20,713 bases of DNA from Comamonadaceae bacterium (GTDB lineage: Bacteria > Pseudomonadota > Gammaproteobacteria > Burkholderiales > Burkholderiaceae), in assembly GCA_947484245.1 (NCBI GenBank), contig CANKOT010000032.1, positions 1 through 20,713 of the forward strand. Direction: 5' to 3'. This document shows, in pieces, positions 6,305 to 15,380 of the stretch. A model generated the notes under the pieces. The model did not search any database, was not told where the DNA came from, and saw only the letters and a list, made by a program, of their open reading frames with translations. Each line of letters opens with the position of its first letter. Positions within the stretch are counted from its first letter, which is position 1. The position numbers and the translations under genes were made by a program.

Positions 6305-8413
6305 GTGCCGGCTGCCTTGAAGCTTTTCAAGGCACTGGCTTGGGCCGCATTGGGCATGATTTTCAGCTTCGCCGTGCAGGCGCAAACCCAAATTTTAGGC
6401 AATCCATCTGCACGCCAGGCCGTCGGGAATGTCGTCAAAACGCCTCAAGTTCAGGCCTCCTTGTTTGTTAACGCGCCTAGAGGCATTCAAGCGGGCGAAA
6501 CAATTTGGTTGGGTTTGCAATTGGTGCACCAAGCCGATTGGCATACCTATTGGCGCAACCCTGGTGATTCTGGATTGCCCACTGACCTTCAATGGACCTT
6601 GCCAGCGGGTATTGTGGCTGGCGATTTAATTTGGCCTGCCCCCAAAAAAATCCCGATTGGCACTCTGGCCAATTTTGGCTACGAAGGCACCGTCATGTTG
6701 GTGACCCCCTTCAAAATTAGCCCCCAATTTAAAACCACGCCGGCCACTGCTGAGGTGCAATTTCAATTGCACGCCAATTGGCTGGTTTGCAAACAAGAAT
6801 GCATCCCCCAAGAGGGTGATTTCAGTCTCAGCGTGCCGCTTCACAGCACCACCTCGATGGCAGCTGAAGCGTTTCAAAAAGCGCTTTCTCAACAAGCCCA
6901 AGTTTTGAAGGGGGCGCACCAGGCGGTCATCTCGAGCGACGGCCGATCTGTTCAATTGAAAGTGGCGGGACTGCCTCCTGAATTAAGCAATGGCCCGTGG
7001 ACTATTTTTCCGCAGACTGCCAATGTGGTCCTCAACAGTGCCTCGCCGCAAATTCAAAACTCAAATGACACGACTTCGAATCAAGTCGAAGTCATTGTCC
7101 AAGTTTCCAGTGAGCGCATGGACAGCCCTCGGCGGATGTCATGGCTGTTGGTGCAGGGCACGGCCAAATCGCCCACGGGTCTGCAGTGGACTTTTGAGAC
7201 ACCCGTGCAAGGACAGTGGCAAGAATTTACCCAAGACCTCAAGGCAACAGGCAATGACCCAAACAACACAGCAGCCGCGGCAGCAAGCGCCCTGAATGCA
7301 GCACCATTTGCCACATGGGTCTTGGCTTTGCTGGGTGCTTTTTTGGGCGGTGTTTTATTGAATTTCATGCCCTGCGTTTTTCCCGTCTTGGCCATCAAGT
7401 TGTTAAGCATCACACAACAAGCTGATCGTCCCAAAGAGATGCGACTTTCGGCTTGGGCATTCAGCGTCGGTGTCTTGGTTTCTTTCTTATTGCTGGGCGG
7501 CGTGATGTTGGGTCTGCGCGCCGCAGGATCGCAATTGGGCTGGGGTTTCCAATTGCAATCGCCTTGGGTCGTCGGCGCATTGGCCTTCATGTTTGTTGTG
7601 ATAGGTCTGAACTTATCGGGGCTGTTTGAGTTTGGATCCTTTGTGCCCAGTTCGGTCTCGAGTTTTCAATGGGCCCACCCTGCAACCAACGCCCTGTGGT
7701 CGGGTGTTTTTGCGGTCCTCATTGCATCGCCTTGTACGGCCCCCTTCATGGGCGCCTCATTGGGCTTGGCCATTGGCTTTCCAACTTGGCAGGCCTTGCC
7801 CATCTTTGCCTTCATGGGCATCGGCATGGCGCTGCCGTTTATTTTGGTGTCGTTCAGCGCCTCTTGGGTTCGATTCCTGCCACGCCCAGGGGCTTGGATG
7901 GCCACCTTCCGCCACATCATGGCCCTGCCCATGTATGCCACGGCCATTTGGCTTGTCTGGGTGCTCGGCCTGCAGACCGGTACATGGGAAAACACGCAGG
8001 TCGACCCGCCTAGCGCGATCAGTGCCACCGGCTCTAGTGACGGTGCAGCCTCTCCTCAGCCCGTGGTTTGGGAGGCTTGGTCTGCAGAAAAAGTCTCTGG
8101 CGCCCGTCAAGCAGGCCGTCCCGTGTTTGTGGACTTCACAGCCGCTTGGTGTGTCACCTGTCAATTCAATAAGAAGACCACCTTTGCCGATGCGGCATTG
8201 CTGAATGACTTTGCCCAAAAGAAGGTCCTGCTTTTAAGGGCAGACTGGACGCGGTATGCCCCCGCCATTACAAAAGCGCTGAACGAATTGGGCCGCAATG
8301 GTTTGCCGGTCTATGCCTGGTATGCCCCAGGTGCACCCGTCGTGATTCTTTCTGAACTGCCTTCAGTCAAGGAAGTTCAAAATGCCCTGGGCCAAGTTAA
8401 AACCGCGCCTTAA
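6305..8413 (+). CDS. Protein-disulfide reductase, DsbD/ScsB family
   Basis: A membrane protein that carries electrons from cytoplasmic thioredoxin to periplasmic thiols, also used in cytochrome c maturation. From the GTG at 6305 it has 702 residues: signal peptide (1-27, ending AVQA-Q), a periplasmic N-terminal domain with WLVCKQEC (Cys162, Cys166), then a membrane domain of about eight segments (335-560) with MPCVFP (Cys357) and SPCTAP (Cys477), and a C-terminal thioredoxin-like domain with WCVTC (Cys616/Cys619). The order matches DsbD. The frame stays open to a TTG at 6137, with GTG 6149 and ATG 6191 as other starts. I prefer 6305 because AGGTG precedes it and the signal peptide is canonical. 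An upstream start would put the LFLV repeats into the leader peptide. Confidence in the family is high and in the start low. Confidence 0.88.
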   Translation: MPAALKLFKALAWAALGMIFSFAVQAQTQILGNPSARQAVGNVVKTPQVQASLFVNAPRGIQAGETIWLGLQLVHQADWHTYWRNPGDSGLPTDLQWTLPAGIVAGDLIWPAPKKIPIGTLANFGYEGTVMLVTPFKISPQFKTTPATAEVQFQLHANWLVCKQECIPQEGDFSLSVPLHSTTSMAAEAFQKALSQQAQVLKGAHQAVISSDGRSVQLKVAGLPPELSNGPWTIFPQTANVVLNSASPQIQNSNDTTSNQVEVIVQVSSERMDSPRRMSWLLVQGTAKSPTGLQWTFETPVQGQWQEFTQDLKATGNDPNNTAAAAASALNAAPFATWVLALLGAFLGGVLLNFMPCVFPVLAIKLLSITQQADRPKEMRLSAWAFSVGVLVSFLLLGGVMLGLRAAGSQLGWGFQLQSPWVVGALAFMFVVIGLNLSGLFEFGSFVPSSVSSFQWAHPATNALWSGVFAVLIASPCTAPFMGASLGLAIGFPTWQALPIFAFMGIGMALPFILVSFSASWVRFLPRPGAWMATFRHIMALPMYATAIWLVWVLGLQTGTWENTQVDPPSAISATGSSDGAASPQPVVWEAWSAEKVSGARQAGRPVFVDFTAAWCVTCQFNKKTTFADAALLNDFAQKKVLLLRADWTRYAPAITKALNELGRNGLPVYAWYAPGAPVVILSELPSVKEVQNALGQVKTAP

Positions 8414-8457
8414 ATTTGCATCGACCCTTGTCAATTGAGGTTTTGGGGGGCGCCTGT

Positions 8458-8474
8458 CTGCGAGAATATCGCAG
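8458..8474 (+). other. Small hairpin upstream of hemE
   Basis: CTGCGA and TCGCAG form a perfect 6-bp stem around a 5-nt loop, 24 bp before the hemE ATG. No T tract follows, so it is not an intrinsic terminator. It could shape the hemE 5' untranslated region or be chance. Confidence 0.3.
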
Positions 8475-8498
8475 CCCGATTGAAAAGACTTAATTTTT

Positions 8499-9614
8499 AT
8501 GACCTCTGCCAGTTTCGCACCGCTACAAAACGATACCTTTTTACGCGCCTGCTTGCGCCAAGCGACTGACCACACACCCGTGTGGCTCATGCGACAAGCG
8601 GGTCGATATTTGCCAGAGTATTGCGCCACTCGCGCTAAAGCCGGCAGCTTCATGGGGCTCGCCACCAATGTGGACTTTGCCACCGAGGTGACTTTGCAAC
8701 CCTTGGCGCGCTACCCCCTTGATGCGGCCATTTTGTTCAGCGACATTCTGACGGTCCCCGATGCCATGGGCTTGGGTTTGAGCTTTGAACAGGGCGAGGG
8801 ACCTCGATTTGCAAAGACAGTCCGAGACGAAGCTGCTGTGGCCGAATTGCACGTGCCCGACATGGCCAAGCTGCGCTATGTGTTTGATGCGGTCACCTCC
8901 ATTCGCAAAGCACTGAACGGTCGCGTTCCCCTGATTGGTTTTTCTGGCAGTCCGTGGACCTTAGCCTGCTACATGGTGGAGGGCAAAGGCTCGGACGACT
9001 ACCGTTTGGTCAAGTCCATGCTTTACGGGCGTCCTGATTTGATGCACCGTGTGCTTGAAGTCAACGCACAAGCTGTGGCCACCTACCTCAACACTCAAAT
9101 TGAGGCGGGTGCGCAAGCCGTCATGATTTTTGACAGCTGGGGCGGCGTCTTGGCCGACGCGGCGTTTCAAGAATTCAGCCTGGCCTACACCGCCAAAGTA
9201 TTGGCTTTGCTTAAAAAGGAACACAACGGGGCACAGATTCCGCGGCTTGTATTCACTAAGGGCGGTGGCCTGTGGCTGGAGGAGATGGGCCGTCTAGATT
9301 GCGAGGTCTTGGGACTGGACTGGACCATGAACTTGGCCCGCGCTCGCCAATTGGTGGGCGGCGCCGTGAATGGCCCCGGAAAAGCCTTGCAAGGCAACAT
9401 TGATCCCCATGTTTTGTTTGCACCCCCGGCTCAAATTCAAAAAGAAGTGATTCGCGTTTTAGACAGTTTCGGCAAGCCTCATACCGATACCCAAAGCACG
9501 GGCCCTACGCACATCTTCAATTTGGGCCACGGCATCAGCCAATTTACGCCGCCAGAGCATGTTTCTGCGCTGGTCGAAGCGGTTCACAGCCATTCCAAAG
9601 CCTTGCGCCGATGA
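8499..9614 (+). CDS. hemE: Uroporphyrinogen decarboxylase
   Basis: A 371-residue cytoplasmic enzyme that decarboxylates the four acetate groups of uroporphyrinogen III to give coproporphyrinogen III in haem synthesis. Diagnostic motifs are [13 protein letters not shown] (29-41, substrate-binding Arg residues), FSDIL (81-85, with the catalytic Asp83), GFSGSPWT and FNLGHGI near the C-terminus. Length and motifs are normal. The Shine-Dalgarno is weak (AAAAGA). It lies 85 nt after the dsbD-like gene and is followed by a strong terminator. From memory, hemE and priA are neighbours in other Burkholderiales, often downstream of the atp operon; no atp gene is present here. Confidence 0.97.
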   Translation: MTSASFAPLQNDTFLRACLRQATDHTPVWLMRQAGRYLPEYCATRAKAGSFMGLATNVDFATEVTLQPLARYPLDAAILFSDILTVPDAMGLGLSFEQGEGPRFAKTVRDEAAVAELHVPDMAKLRYVFDAVTSIRKALNGRVPLIGFSGSPWTLACYMVEGKGSDDYRLVKSMLYGRPDLMHRVLEVNAQAVATYLNTQIEAGAQAVMIFDSWGGVLADAAFQEFSLAYTAKVLALLKKEHNGAQIPRLVFTKGGGLWLEEMGRLDCEVLGLDWTMNLARARQLVGGAVNGPGKALQGNIDPHVLFAPPAQIQKEVIRVLDSFGKPHTDTQSTGPTHIFNLGHGISQFTPPEHVSALVEAVHSHSKALRR

Positions 9615-9654
9615 TTTTCTGGGTGGCCGAATTCACTTACACAGAAATCAAGCA

Positions 9655-9690
9655 AAAAAACCCAAAAATTTAAATATTTTTGGGTTTTTT
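9655..9690 (+). terminator. Rho-independent terminator after hemE
   Basis: A perfect 15-bp inverted repeat (9655-9669 and 9676-9690) has a 6-nt loop, CCC/GGG in the stem and T runs on both sides, so it could work in both directions. It begins 40 bp after the hemE stop. Confidence 0.85.
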
Positions 9691-9698
9691 CTATTAAC

Positions 9699-9707
9699 TT
9701 ATGCACA
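9699..9707 (+). promoter_or_regulatory. DnaA box (TTATGCACA)
   Basis: A full match to the DnaA box consensus TTATNCACA, just past the hemE terminator. Confidence 0.55.
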
Positions 9708-9805
9708 AAAGTTCACCCCTTGCTTTTTAAAATTCTCTGACGCTTTGTGTCGCCTACACGACGCGGCCATTTTTCATAAGTCATTGATTTTGTTCAGATT
9801 TATCT

Positions 9806-9814
9806 TTATGCTCA
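9806..9814 (+). promoter_or_regulatory. Possible degenerate DnaA box (TTATGCTCA)
   Basis: Eight of nine bases match TTATNCACA, in the same orientation as the boxes at 9699 and 9887. On its own this could be chance. Confidence 0.3.
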
Positions 9815-9886
9815 GTTCGCAAGCAATCCAATCAAACCCTTATTTTTCAAGGCTTTGCGCGGCATCTTGCAGGGTTTTCAACAAAG

Positions 9887-9895
9887 TTATCCACA
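9887..9895 (+). promoter_or_regulatory. Perfect DnaA box (TTATCCACA)
   Basis: An exact match to the high-affinity DnaA box TTATCCACA, 128 bp upstream of the priA start and in the same orientation as the box at 9699. Confidence 0.6.
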
Positions 9896-10023
9896 GTTTC
9901 TTGGGACACCTTCTAAAGATCATGAAAAACAACAACTTACCCGTGTTTCCCAGAAATTTTATGAGCTACGAGCCGTCAGAATTAAGATCTTTGACATCGG
10001 TTAGCGTCAACACAAGGTTGTGA

Positions 10024-12126
10024 ATGCAGAAATGGCTTGATGTCGCGGTTTCAGCGCCAGCCCACAGCCAAGTGGGCGGCTTACTCACCTACGCCACTGA
10101 TTTACAGGTGCTTGCAGGGGCATTGGTGCGGGTGCCATTTGGCAGCCGTGAAGTCTTGGGCGTGGTTTGGGGACTTCATGACACAGCGCCCCCTAACATG
10201 GCTGCGCATCAAGTTCGAAACATTGCGGCAGTTTTAGAGGGTGTGATGCCCATGAGTTTGCATTGGCGGCAATTGGTACAGTTTGCGGCGCAGTATTACC
10301 AAAGGTCGATTGGCGAAGTGGCCATGGCCGCATTGCCGCCTCAATTGCGCGATCTCACACCGGCGCAATTGGACGGACGCCTTCAAAAACACAAGGTCAG
10401 CCCTGAACAAATTGAGGCTTCATTGCAGTCGCCCTGGCCCTTGTCTGAACAACAAAGCCACGTGCTGTCTCAAATGGCAGAAAGCAACGGTCCTTTTCTG
10501 ATTCATGGTGCCACGGGCAGCGGGAAAACCGAAGTTTATTTACAGGCCATTGCGCGCAGCTTGGCACAAGACCCTCAAGCGCAAGCGCTCATGATGGTGC
10601 CCGAGATCAATTTAACGCCGCAGCTCGAAGAACGAGTGAAGGCCCGGTTTGGCGCTGAGGGCGTGGTGTCCATGCACAGTGGCATGACGGGGCCACAACG
10701 TTTGAAGAGTTGGCTGGCGGCACACAAGGGCAGCGCGCGCATTGTTCTCGGAACGCGCATGGCGGTCTTTGCCTCCATGCCAAACTTGAAATGGATTGTG
10801 GTGGACGAAGAGCATGACGCCAGCTACAAACAACAAGAGGGTGCGAGATATTCAGCGCGTGATTTGGCGGTTTATCGCGGCCGCCTAGAAGGCGCCAAAG
10901 TGATTCTGGGATCGGCCACACCTTCTCTTGAAAGTTGGCACCACAGCCGCCCCTCCCAAGAGGGTGGTCGATACCTGCGCTTAGAAATGCCCACGCGAAT
11001 AGGTGCGGGGCAATTGCCATTTGTGCGCCGTGTCGACATGAACCACCAGCCGCGCAAAACAGTTTTATCGGCGCCCCTGATGGCGGCCATTCAAGCGCGT
11101 GTGGCCAAGGGCGAGCAAAGCATGTTGTTGTTAAATCGACGTGGCTATGCCCCTGTTCTGCACTGCGCCGATTGCGGTTGGAAAAGTGAATGTTCGCATT
11201 GCAGTGCCTTCAGGGTGTTTCACAAAATTGACCGCACCCTGCGCTGTCATCATTGCGGATTCACGCAAAATGTGCCGCGCGCTTGCCCCTCGTGTGGCAA
11301 TGCCGACATTGCCCCGATGGGTCGCGGCACCGAGCAACTCGAGGAGCATTTGGCGGCGTTATTGGTGGACGTCAAGCGGCCTGATGGTCAGCCCGTCAAG
11401 GTGATGCGCATTGATGCCGACAGCACCAAGCTGAAGGGCTCGCTTGAAGCGCAGTTGGCAGGGGTGCACAGCGGTGAAGTCGATGTGCTGGTGGGCACGC
11501 AAATGATCGCCAAGGGACACGACTTTAGGCGCATTACCCTGGTGGCGGCCATCAATCCCGATGGCGCATTGTTTTCCAGTGATTTCAGAGCGCCTGAGCG
11601 ATTGTTTGCGCTGCTGATGCAAGCGGGTGGCCGTGCTGGGCGAGACGCTGCACAAAGTGCCAGCAGTGAAATGTGGGTCCAAACGTTTCACCCCTCACAT
11701 GCTTTGTTTGAAGCCCTCAAAAAACATGACTACCCTGCATTTGCCGAACAGCAATTGAAGGAGCGATTGGAAGCAGGTCTTCCGCCACACAGCTTTCAAG
11801 CGCTGATTCGCAGCGACGCCAGAACCCAAGGGGTGGCGCAAGCTTTCTTAAATCATGGTCACGCAAGCCTGCAAGAATTTCTCAGTGAATTGAGCGAAGA
11901 GGACGCCGCGCTCGTTGCCGAAGTGAGTTTGTTTCCTGCGGTGCCCTTGAGCATCCAGCGTGTGGCCAATGTAGAGCGCGCACAAATGCTGCTTGAATGC
12001 CCCTCGAGAAAAGCCCTGCACAAAACTTTAGAGATCTTGCAACATGTGCTGCATGAATCTAGATCTGCACCAGAACACAAAGGATTAATTCGATGGCTGG
12101 TCGATGTTGACCCCTTGGCCATTTGA
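10024..12126 (+). CDS. priA: Primosomal protein N' (replication restart helicase PriA)
   Basis: A 700-residue superfamily 2 DNA helicase that recognises abandoned replication forks and reloads the replicative helicase. Visible in order are the N-terminal 3' DNA-binding domain (about 1-105), Walker A GATGSGKTE (162-170), Walker B DEEHD (261-265), LGSATPS (295-301), and a zinc-binding insert with eight cysteines (381, 384, 390, 393, 408, 411, 421, 424). The C-terminal helicase half includes GTQMIAKGHDF and QAGGRAGR. Length and all motifs are intact. AAGG lies 6 nt before the ATG. It is convergent with the AEC gene, with 8 bp between the stops and no terminator visible. Confidence 0.97.
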   Translation: MQKWLDVAVSAPAHSQVGGLLTYATDLQVLAGALVRVPFGSREVLGVVWGLHDTAPPNMAAHQVRNIAAVLEGVMPMSLHWRQLVQFAAQYYQRSIGEVAMAALPPQLRDLTPAQLDGRLQKHKVSPEQIEASLQSPWPLSEQQSHVLSQMAESNGPFLIHGATGSGKTEVYLQAIARSLAQDPQAQALMMVPEINLTPQLEERVKARFGAEGVVSMHSGMTGPQRLKSWLAAHKGSARIVLGTRMAVFASMPNLKWIVVDEEHDASYKQQEGARYSARDLAVYRGRLEGAKVILGSATPSLESWHHSRPSQEGGRYLRLEMPTRIGAGQLPFVRRVDMNHQPRKTVLSAPLMAAIQARVAKGEQSMLLLNRRGYAPVLHCADCGWKSECSHCSAFRVFHKIDRTLRCHHCGFTQNVPRACPSCGNADIAPMGRGTEQLEEHLAALLVDVKRPDGQPVKVMRIDADSTKLKGSLEAQLAGVHSGEVDVLVGTQMIAKGHDFRRITLVAAINPDGALFSSDFRAPERLFALLMQAGGRAGRDAAQSASSEMWVQTFHPSHALFEALKKHDYPAFAEQQLKERLEAGLPPHSFQALIRSDARTQGVAQAFLNHGHASLQEFLSELSEEDAALVAEVSLFPAVPLSIQRVANVERAQMLLECPSRKALHKTLEILQHVLHESRSAPEHKGLIRWLVDVDPLAI

Positions 12127-12134
12127 TGATGTGA

Positions 12135-13100
12135 TTATTTGAGCAGCGCCACCGCGCCCGAAAAAGTCAAAAACGCGGCAGCCGTAGAGACCAAAATAAT
12201 TCTGGCGATGCGGCCGTTGTCGGCGCCAAAGCGTTCAGCCAACATGGAGACATTGCTGGCACTGGGCAATGCGGCCACCAGCACCATGACTTTGAGCGCG
12301 AACACATCAATGGGAACACCCATGGAGATGACCGCCAAGCCCACCGCCAAGACCAGCAATGGATGCAAGAATAATTTGATGAACGCCACGGGCACGTAGT
12401 CTTGCCATGTCAAAGGGCCATGCTGTTCGTGGTGTGCAATTTTTTGTGAACGCGCCAGCACGGCACCAATCGTGAACAAGGCGACGGGTGAAGCGGCATC
12501 GGCCAACAGTGCCACGGTCTTGGCAACAGGCGAAGGTAGTTCGCCTTGGAATGCAGAGAACAAAGTGCCCAATAAGATGGACCACGGCAGGGGGTTTTTG
12601 GCCATGCTCCACAAAGCATTTTTAGCAGCTGGGCCCACACCCTGTTCGCCGGCACTGTCGAGTCGGGACAACGCAATGCACAAGGACGTGGTGATGACCA
12701 TGTCAATGACGATGGTGACGATGGCTGGCCCTGCAGCCGCCGGGCCTAACAAAGCGACTAACAGTGGAACACCCATGAATCCTGTGTTGGGAAATGCGCC
12801 CACCAAGGCACCAAAAGCTGCGTCGTTCCAACCGATGCGCTTGTTCAGCGTGACAGCCACCACAAAAGCCACCATGACCAAGGCGCAAAACAAATACATG
12901 AAAAAAGCACCGGCATCTAAAAGTTGTGCAATGGGCGTGCTGGCACCGAAGCGGAACAACATGGAGGGCAAGGCAAAGTAAAGCACGAAGCCGTTCAAGC
13001 CGGGAATGGCCTCAAAGGGCAACATTTTTCGGCGCGCTGCGATGTAGCCGCACAAAACCAAGGCGAAGAACGGAAAGGTGACCTGCAAGACATCTAACAT
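12135..13100 (-). CDS. AEC family transporter (auxin efflux carrier-like permease)
   Basis: A 321-residue inner-membrane protein of about ten hydrophobic segments in two halves, as in AEC-family permeases such as MdcF or YfdV. Recognisable stretches are LNGFVLYFALPSMLF (35-49) and FPNTGFMGVPLLVALLGP in the first half, and the C-terminal ALPSASNVSMLAERFG. Family members move carboxylates such as malonate or malate; no substrate gene lies beside it. The weak Shine-Dalgarno GTGAG precedes the ATG. It is divergent from rep and sits between priA and rep. Confidence 0.9.
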   Translation of the reverse strand: MLDVLQVTFPFFALVLCGYIAARRKMLPFEAIPGLNGFVLYFALPSMLFRFGASTPIAQLLDAGAFFMYLFCALVMVAFVVAVTLNKRIGWNDAAFGALVGAFPNTGFMGVPLLVALLGPAAAGPAIVTIVIDMVITTSLCIALSRLDSAGEQGVGPAAKNALWSMAKNPLPWSILLGTLFSAFQGELPSPVAKTVALLADAASPVALFTIGAVLARSQKIAHHEQHGPLTWQDYVPVAFIKLFLHPLLVLAVGLAVISMGVPIDVFALKVMVLVAALPSASNVSMLAERFGADNGRIARIILVSTAAAFLTFSGAVALLK

Positions 13101-13150
13101 GGCTCACATTGTGCCTTGGAAATGCACCTTAGAAATACAGCTTGAAATGG

Positions 13151-13160
13151 CTCACGTGAG
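13151..13160. repeat. 10-bp perfect palindrome between the AEC gene and rep
   Basis: CTCACGTGAG is a perfect palindrome in the 136-bp divergent intergenic region. The preceding GGCTCAC also occurs at 13101-13107. It could be an operator for either gene. No regulator is encoded nearby, so this is weak. A -10-like TATGAT lies at 13179-13184 toward rep. Confidence 0.3.
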
Positions 13161-13236
13161 TACCCTCTTTTTGCCCGCTATGATTCAGCACCTCGCAGCG
13201 CATTCCTTTTAATCGCCGTGAATTTTTTTCTGCAGC

Positions 13237-15345
13237 ATGTCCTCGCCCACCTTCGGTTTAAATTCCGCACAACTTGAAGCCGTCCATTACGTCAAAGGCC
13301 CTTGCTTGGTTTTGGCGGGTGCAGGCTCGGGCAAAACGCGCGTGATTACCCAAAAAATTGCGCAATTGATTGAAGTGGGTCTGGCGCCCAAACGCATTGC
13401 TGCCATCACGTTTACCAACAAAGCCGCCAGCGAAATGCGCGAACGCGCCAAAAAACTCATTGGCAAAGGCGCGCAAGAGGTCACGATTTGCACCTTCCAT
13501 GCTTTAGGCGTGCGCATCATGCGTCAAGACGGGCATGAGTTAGGCCTCAAACCCCAGTTCAGCATTTTGGATTCTGATGATGTCACCAGCATTCTGAAAG
13601 ACTGCGGCGGCACCACCGATGCCAATACCGCGCGTCAATGGCAATGGGCCATCAGTGCTTGGAAAAACGCTGGCCTCAATGCCGCACAAGCGCAAGCGCA
13701 GGCCAAGACCGACAGCGAGCGCATCATCGCCAAAATCATGAGTCGATACGAAGAGCGCTTGTCTGCATATCAAAGTGTGGACTTTGATGACCTCATTGGT
13801 TTGCCTTTGAAATTGTTGGCGCAGTTTCCTGAAGTGCGTGAACGCTGGCAAGCCGCCATGGGCCATGTACTGGTCGATGAATACCAAGACACCAATGCCA
13901 CGCAATACGAAGTGCTGAAGCATTTGGTGGGCGAGCGCGCACGCTTTACCGCGGTGGGCGATGACGATCAATCCATCTACGGATGGCGCGGCGCCACCTT
14001 GGACAACTTGAAAAAATTACCCCTGGACTTTCCGCAGTTGAAGGTGGTGAAGCTGGAGCAAAACTACCGTTCCACCAGCGCCATCTTGCGCGCAGCCAAC
14101 AACGTCATTGGCCCCAATCCAAAGCTCTTTCCAAAAACACTATTCTCAAAATTGGGTGAAGGCGAACCGGTGCGAGTGGTGGATGCAGACAACGAAGAGC
14201 ACGAAGCCGAACGCATGGTGGCGCGCATTCAATCCTTGCGGGCAGGCACGGCCACCACCACCGTAGGCGGCGTGCAATACCGTGACTTCAAAGAGTTTGC
14301 TATTTTGTACCGTGCCAATCACATGGCCAAACCTTTTGAAAAGGCATTAAGGCGCGCACAAATTCCCTACAAAGTTTCGGGTGGGCAAAGTTTTTTTGAT
14401 CGCGCAGAAATCAAAGACTTGTGTGCTTGGTTTCGTTTGTGGGTCAACAATGACGACGACCCTGCTTTCTTGCGTGCTGTCACCAGCCCTAAGCGCGGCA
14501 TAGGGCATCAAACTTTGGCCGGTCTTGGCACCTTGGCGAGTCAGTACAAACTCAGTTTGTTTGAAGCTTTGTTTTCTAACAGCTTGGGCAGCCGGCTGTC
14601 TGCGCGTGCAGTCGGCAGCCTGCATGAGTTTGGCCGTTACATGAACGATTTGGAATACCGCGCCAAACGCACCCATGGCGCTGAGGATGCCAAAGCTTTT
14701 TTGTTGCAATGGCTGAAAGAGATCGGCTATGAAAAATATTTGTACGACGGCGAAGACAACGAAAAAGTAGCGGCAGCGCGTTGGGCCCATGTCTTGGAAT
14801 TTGTCGATTGGATGTCTGGGCGGTGTGGTGGCACCATTGATGACGCCGCAGGTGTCAGTGTGGCCGCTGAGTTCAAATCATTGCTAGAGGTGGCGCAAAC
14901 TATTTCCTTGTTGTCTACGCTGAACGAGCGCGAACAAGACCCCAATGTGGTCACCCTTTCAACCTTGCACGCCTCCAAGGGTTTGGAGTGGCCGCATGTG
15001 ATGTTGGTGGGTGTCAACGAAGGTTTATTGCCCTTCAAAATGGACGAAGACAACAAAGAGTCCATTGATGCCCAAGTGCATGCTGACGGGCAACTCACGC
15101 GCCTTCAAGAAGAGCGACGCTTGATGTATGTGGGCATTACACGCGCACAAAGAACTTTGGCTGTGAGTTGGACCCAGCGACGCAAGAAAGGCCGAGAAAC
15201 CATCGCCGCACTGCCAAGCCGATTTATTCAAGAGATGGCGCTGGACAAAAACACGATCAAAGAAGACCCTCGTGAAAAACTGCGCGCACTGCGTGCCGAG
15301 TTTGCACTCAAAGCAGCAGCGTCCAGTGCTCAGCAAAAAGATTAA
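13237..15345 (+). CDS. rep: ATP-dependent DNA helicase Rep (UvrD/Rep superfamily 1)
   Basis: A 702-residue 3'-5' helicase that removes proteins ahead of replication forks and takes part in fork restart. Motifs are a Q-motif region (LNSAQLEAV, 8-16), Walker A AGAGSGKTR (27-35), motif Ia TFTNKAA (58-64), motif II VDEYQDTN (213-220), motif III GDDDQSIYGWRGA (241-253), motif IV LEQNYRS, motif V TLHASKGLEW and motif VI RRLMYVGITRAQ. The N-terminus (GPCLVLAGAGSGKTRVIT) and IGKGAQEVTICTFHALG resemble E. coli Rep more than UvrD or PcrA, and Rep is 673 residues there. No clear Shine-Dalgarno precedes the ATG, but the start fits the Rep N-terminus. Confidence 0.93.
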   Translation: MSSPTFGLNSAQLEAVHYVKGPCLVLAGAGSGKTRVITQKIAQLIEVGLAPKRIAAITFTNKAASEMRERAKKLIGKGAQEVTICTFHALGVRIMRQDGHELGLKPQFSILDSDDVTSILKDCGGTTDANTARQWQWAISAWKNAGLNAAQAQAQAKTDSERIIAKIMSRYEERLSAYQSVDFDDLIGLPLKLLAQFPEVRERWQAAMGHVLVDEYQDTNATQYEVLKHLVGERARFTAVGDDDQSIYGWRGATLDNLKKLPLDFPQLKVVKLEQNYRSTSAILRAANNVIGPNPKLFPKTLFSKLGEGEPVRVVDADNEEHEAERMVARIQSLRAGTATTTVGGVQYRDFKEFAILYRANHMAKPFEKALRRAQIPYKVSGGQSFFDRAEIKDLCAWFRLWVNNDDDPAFLRAVTSPKRGIGHQTLAGLGTLASQYKLSLFEALFSNSLGSRLSARAVGSLHEFGRYMNDLEYRAKRTHGAEDAKAFLLQWLKEIGYEKYLYDGEDNEKVAAARWAHVLEFVDWMSGRCGGTIDDAAGVSVAAEFKSLLEVAQTISLLSTLNEREQDPNVVTLSTLHASKGLEWPHVMLVGVNEGLLPFKMDEDNKESIDAQVHADGQLTRLQEERRLMYVGITRAQRTLAVSWTQRRKKGRETIAALPSRFIQEMALDKNTIKEDPREKLRALRAEFALKAAASSAQQKD

Positions 15346-15380
15346 TTGTGTAACTTAATGACAATTTCGACCTATCGAGC

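Larger units (their letters stand above)
9691..10023 (+). promoter_or_regulatory. AT-rich hemE-priA intergenic region with DnaA boxes
   Basis: This stretch contains no convincing gene; a frame crossing it from within hemE has no recognisable domain. It is AT-rich, with two consensus DnaA boxes (9699-9707, 9887-9895), one near match (9806-9814), GATC sites near 9918 and 9987, and an inverted repeat TTGAC/GTCAA at 9991-10010 just before priA. A weak promoter candidate is TTGATT (9784-9789) with TATGCT (9807-9812) at 17 bp. It must carry the priA promoter and may be a replication origin or a DnaA-controlled region. Confidence 0.55.

Noticed and set aside
9559..10023. An open frame of 154 codons from inside hemE to the priA start
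   Set aside because: It overlaps the hemE 3' end, crosses a strong terminator and the DnaA-box region, and its translation shows no domain-like character. I treat the stretch as non-coding.
12472..12981. A 169-codon plus-strand frame antisense to the AEC permease gene
   Set aside because: It is a shadow of the transporter gene: Met/Ala/Lys-rich with no family resemblance, while the minus strand encodes a full AEC protein.
15353..15372. A Fur-box-like sequence (TGACAAT) before tonB
   Set aside because: Only one half of a 7-1-7 Fur motif matches (6 of 7); the other half matches 2 of 7. Iron regulation of the cluster is plausible, but this site does not show it.
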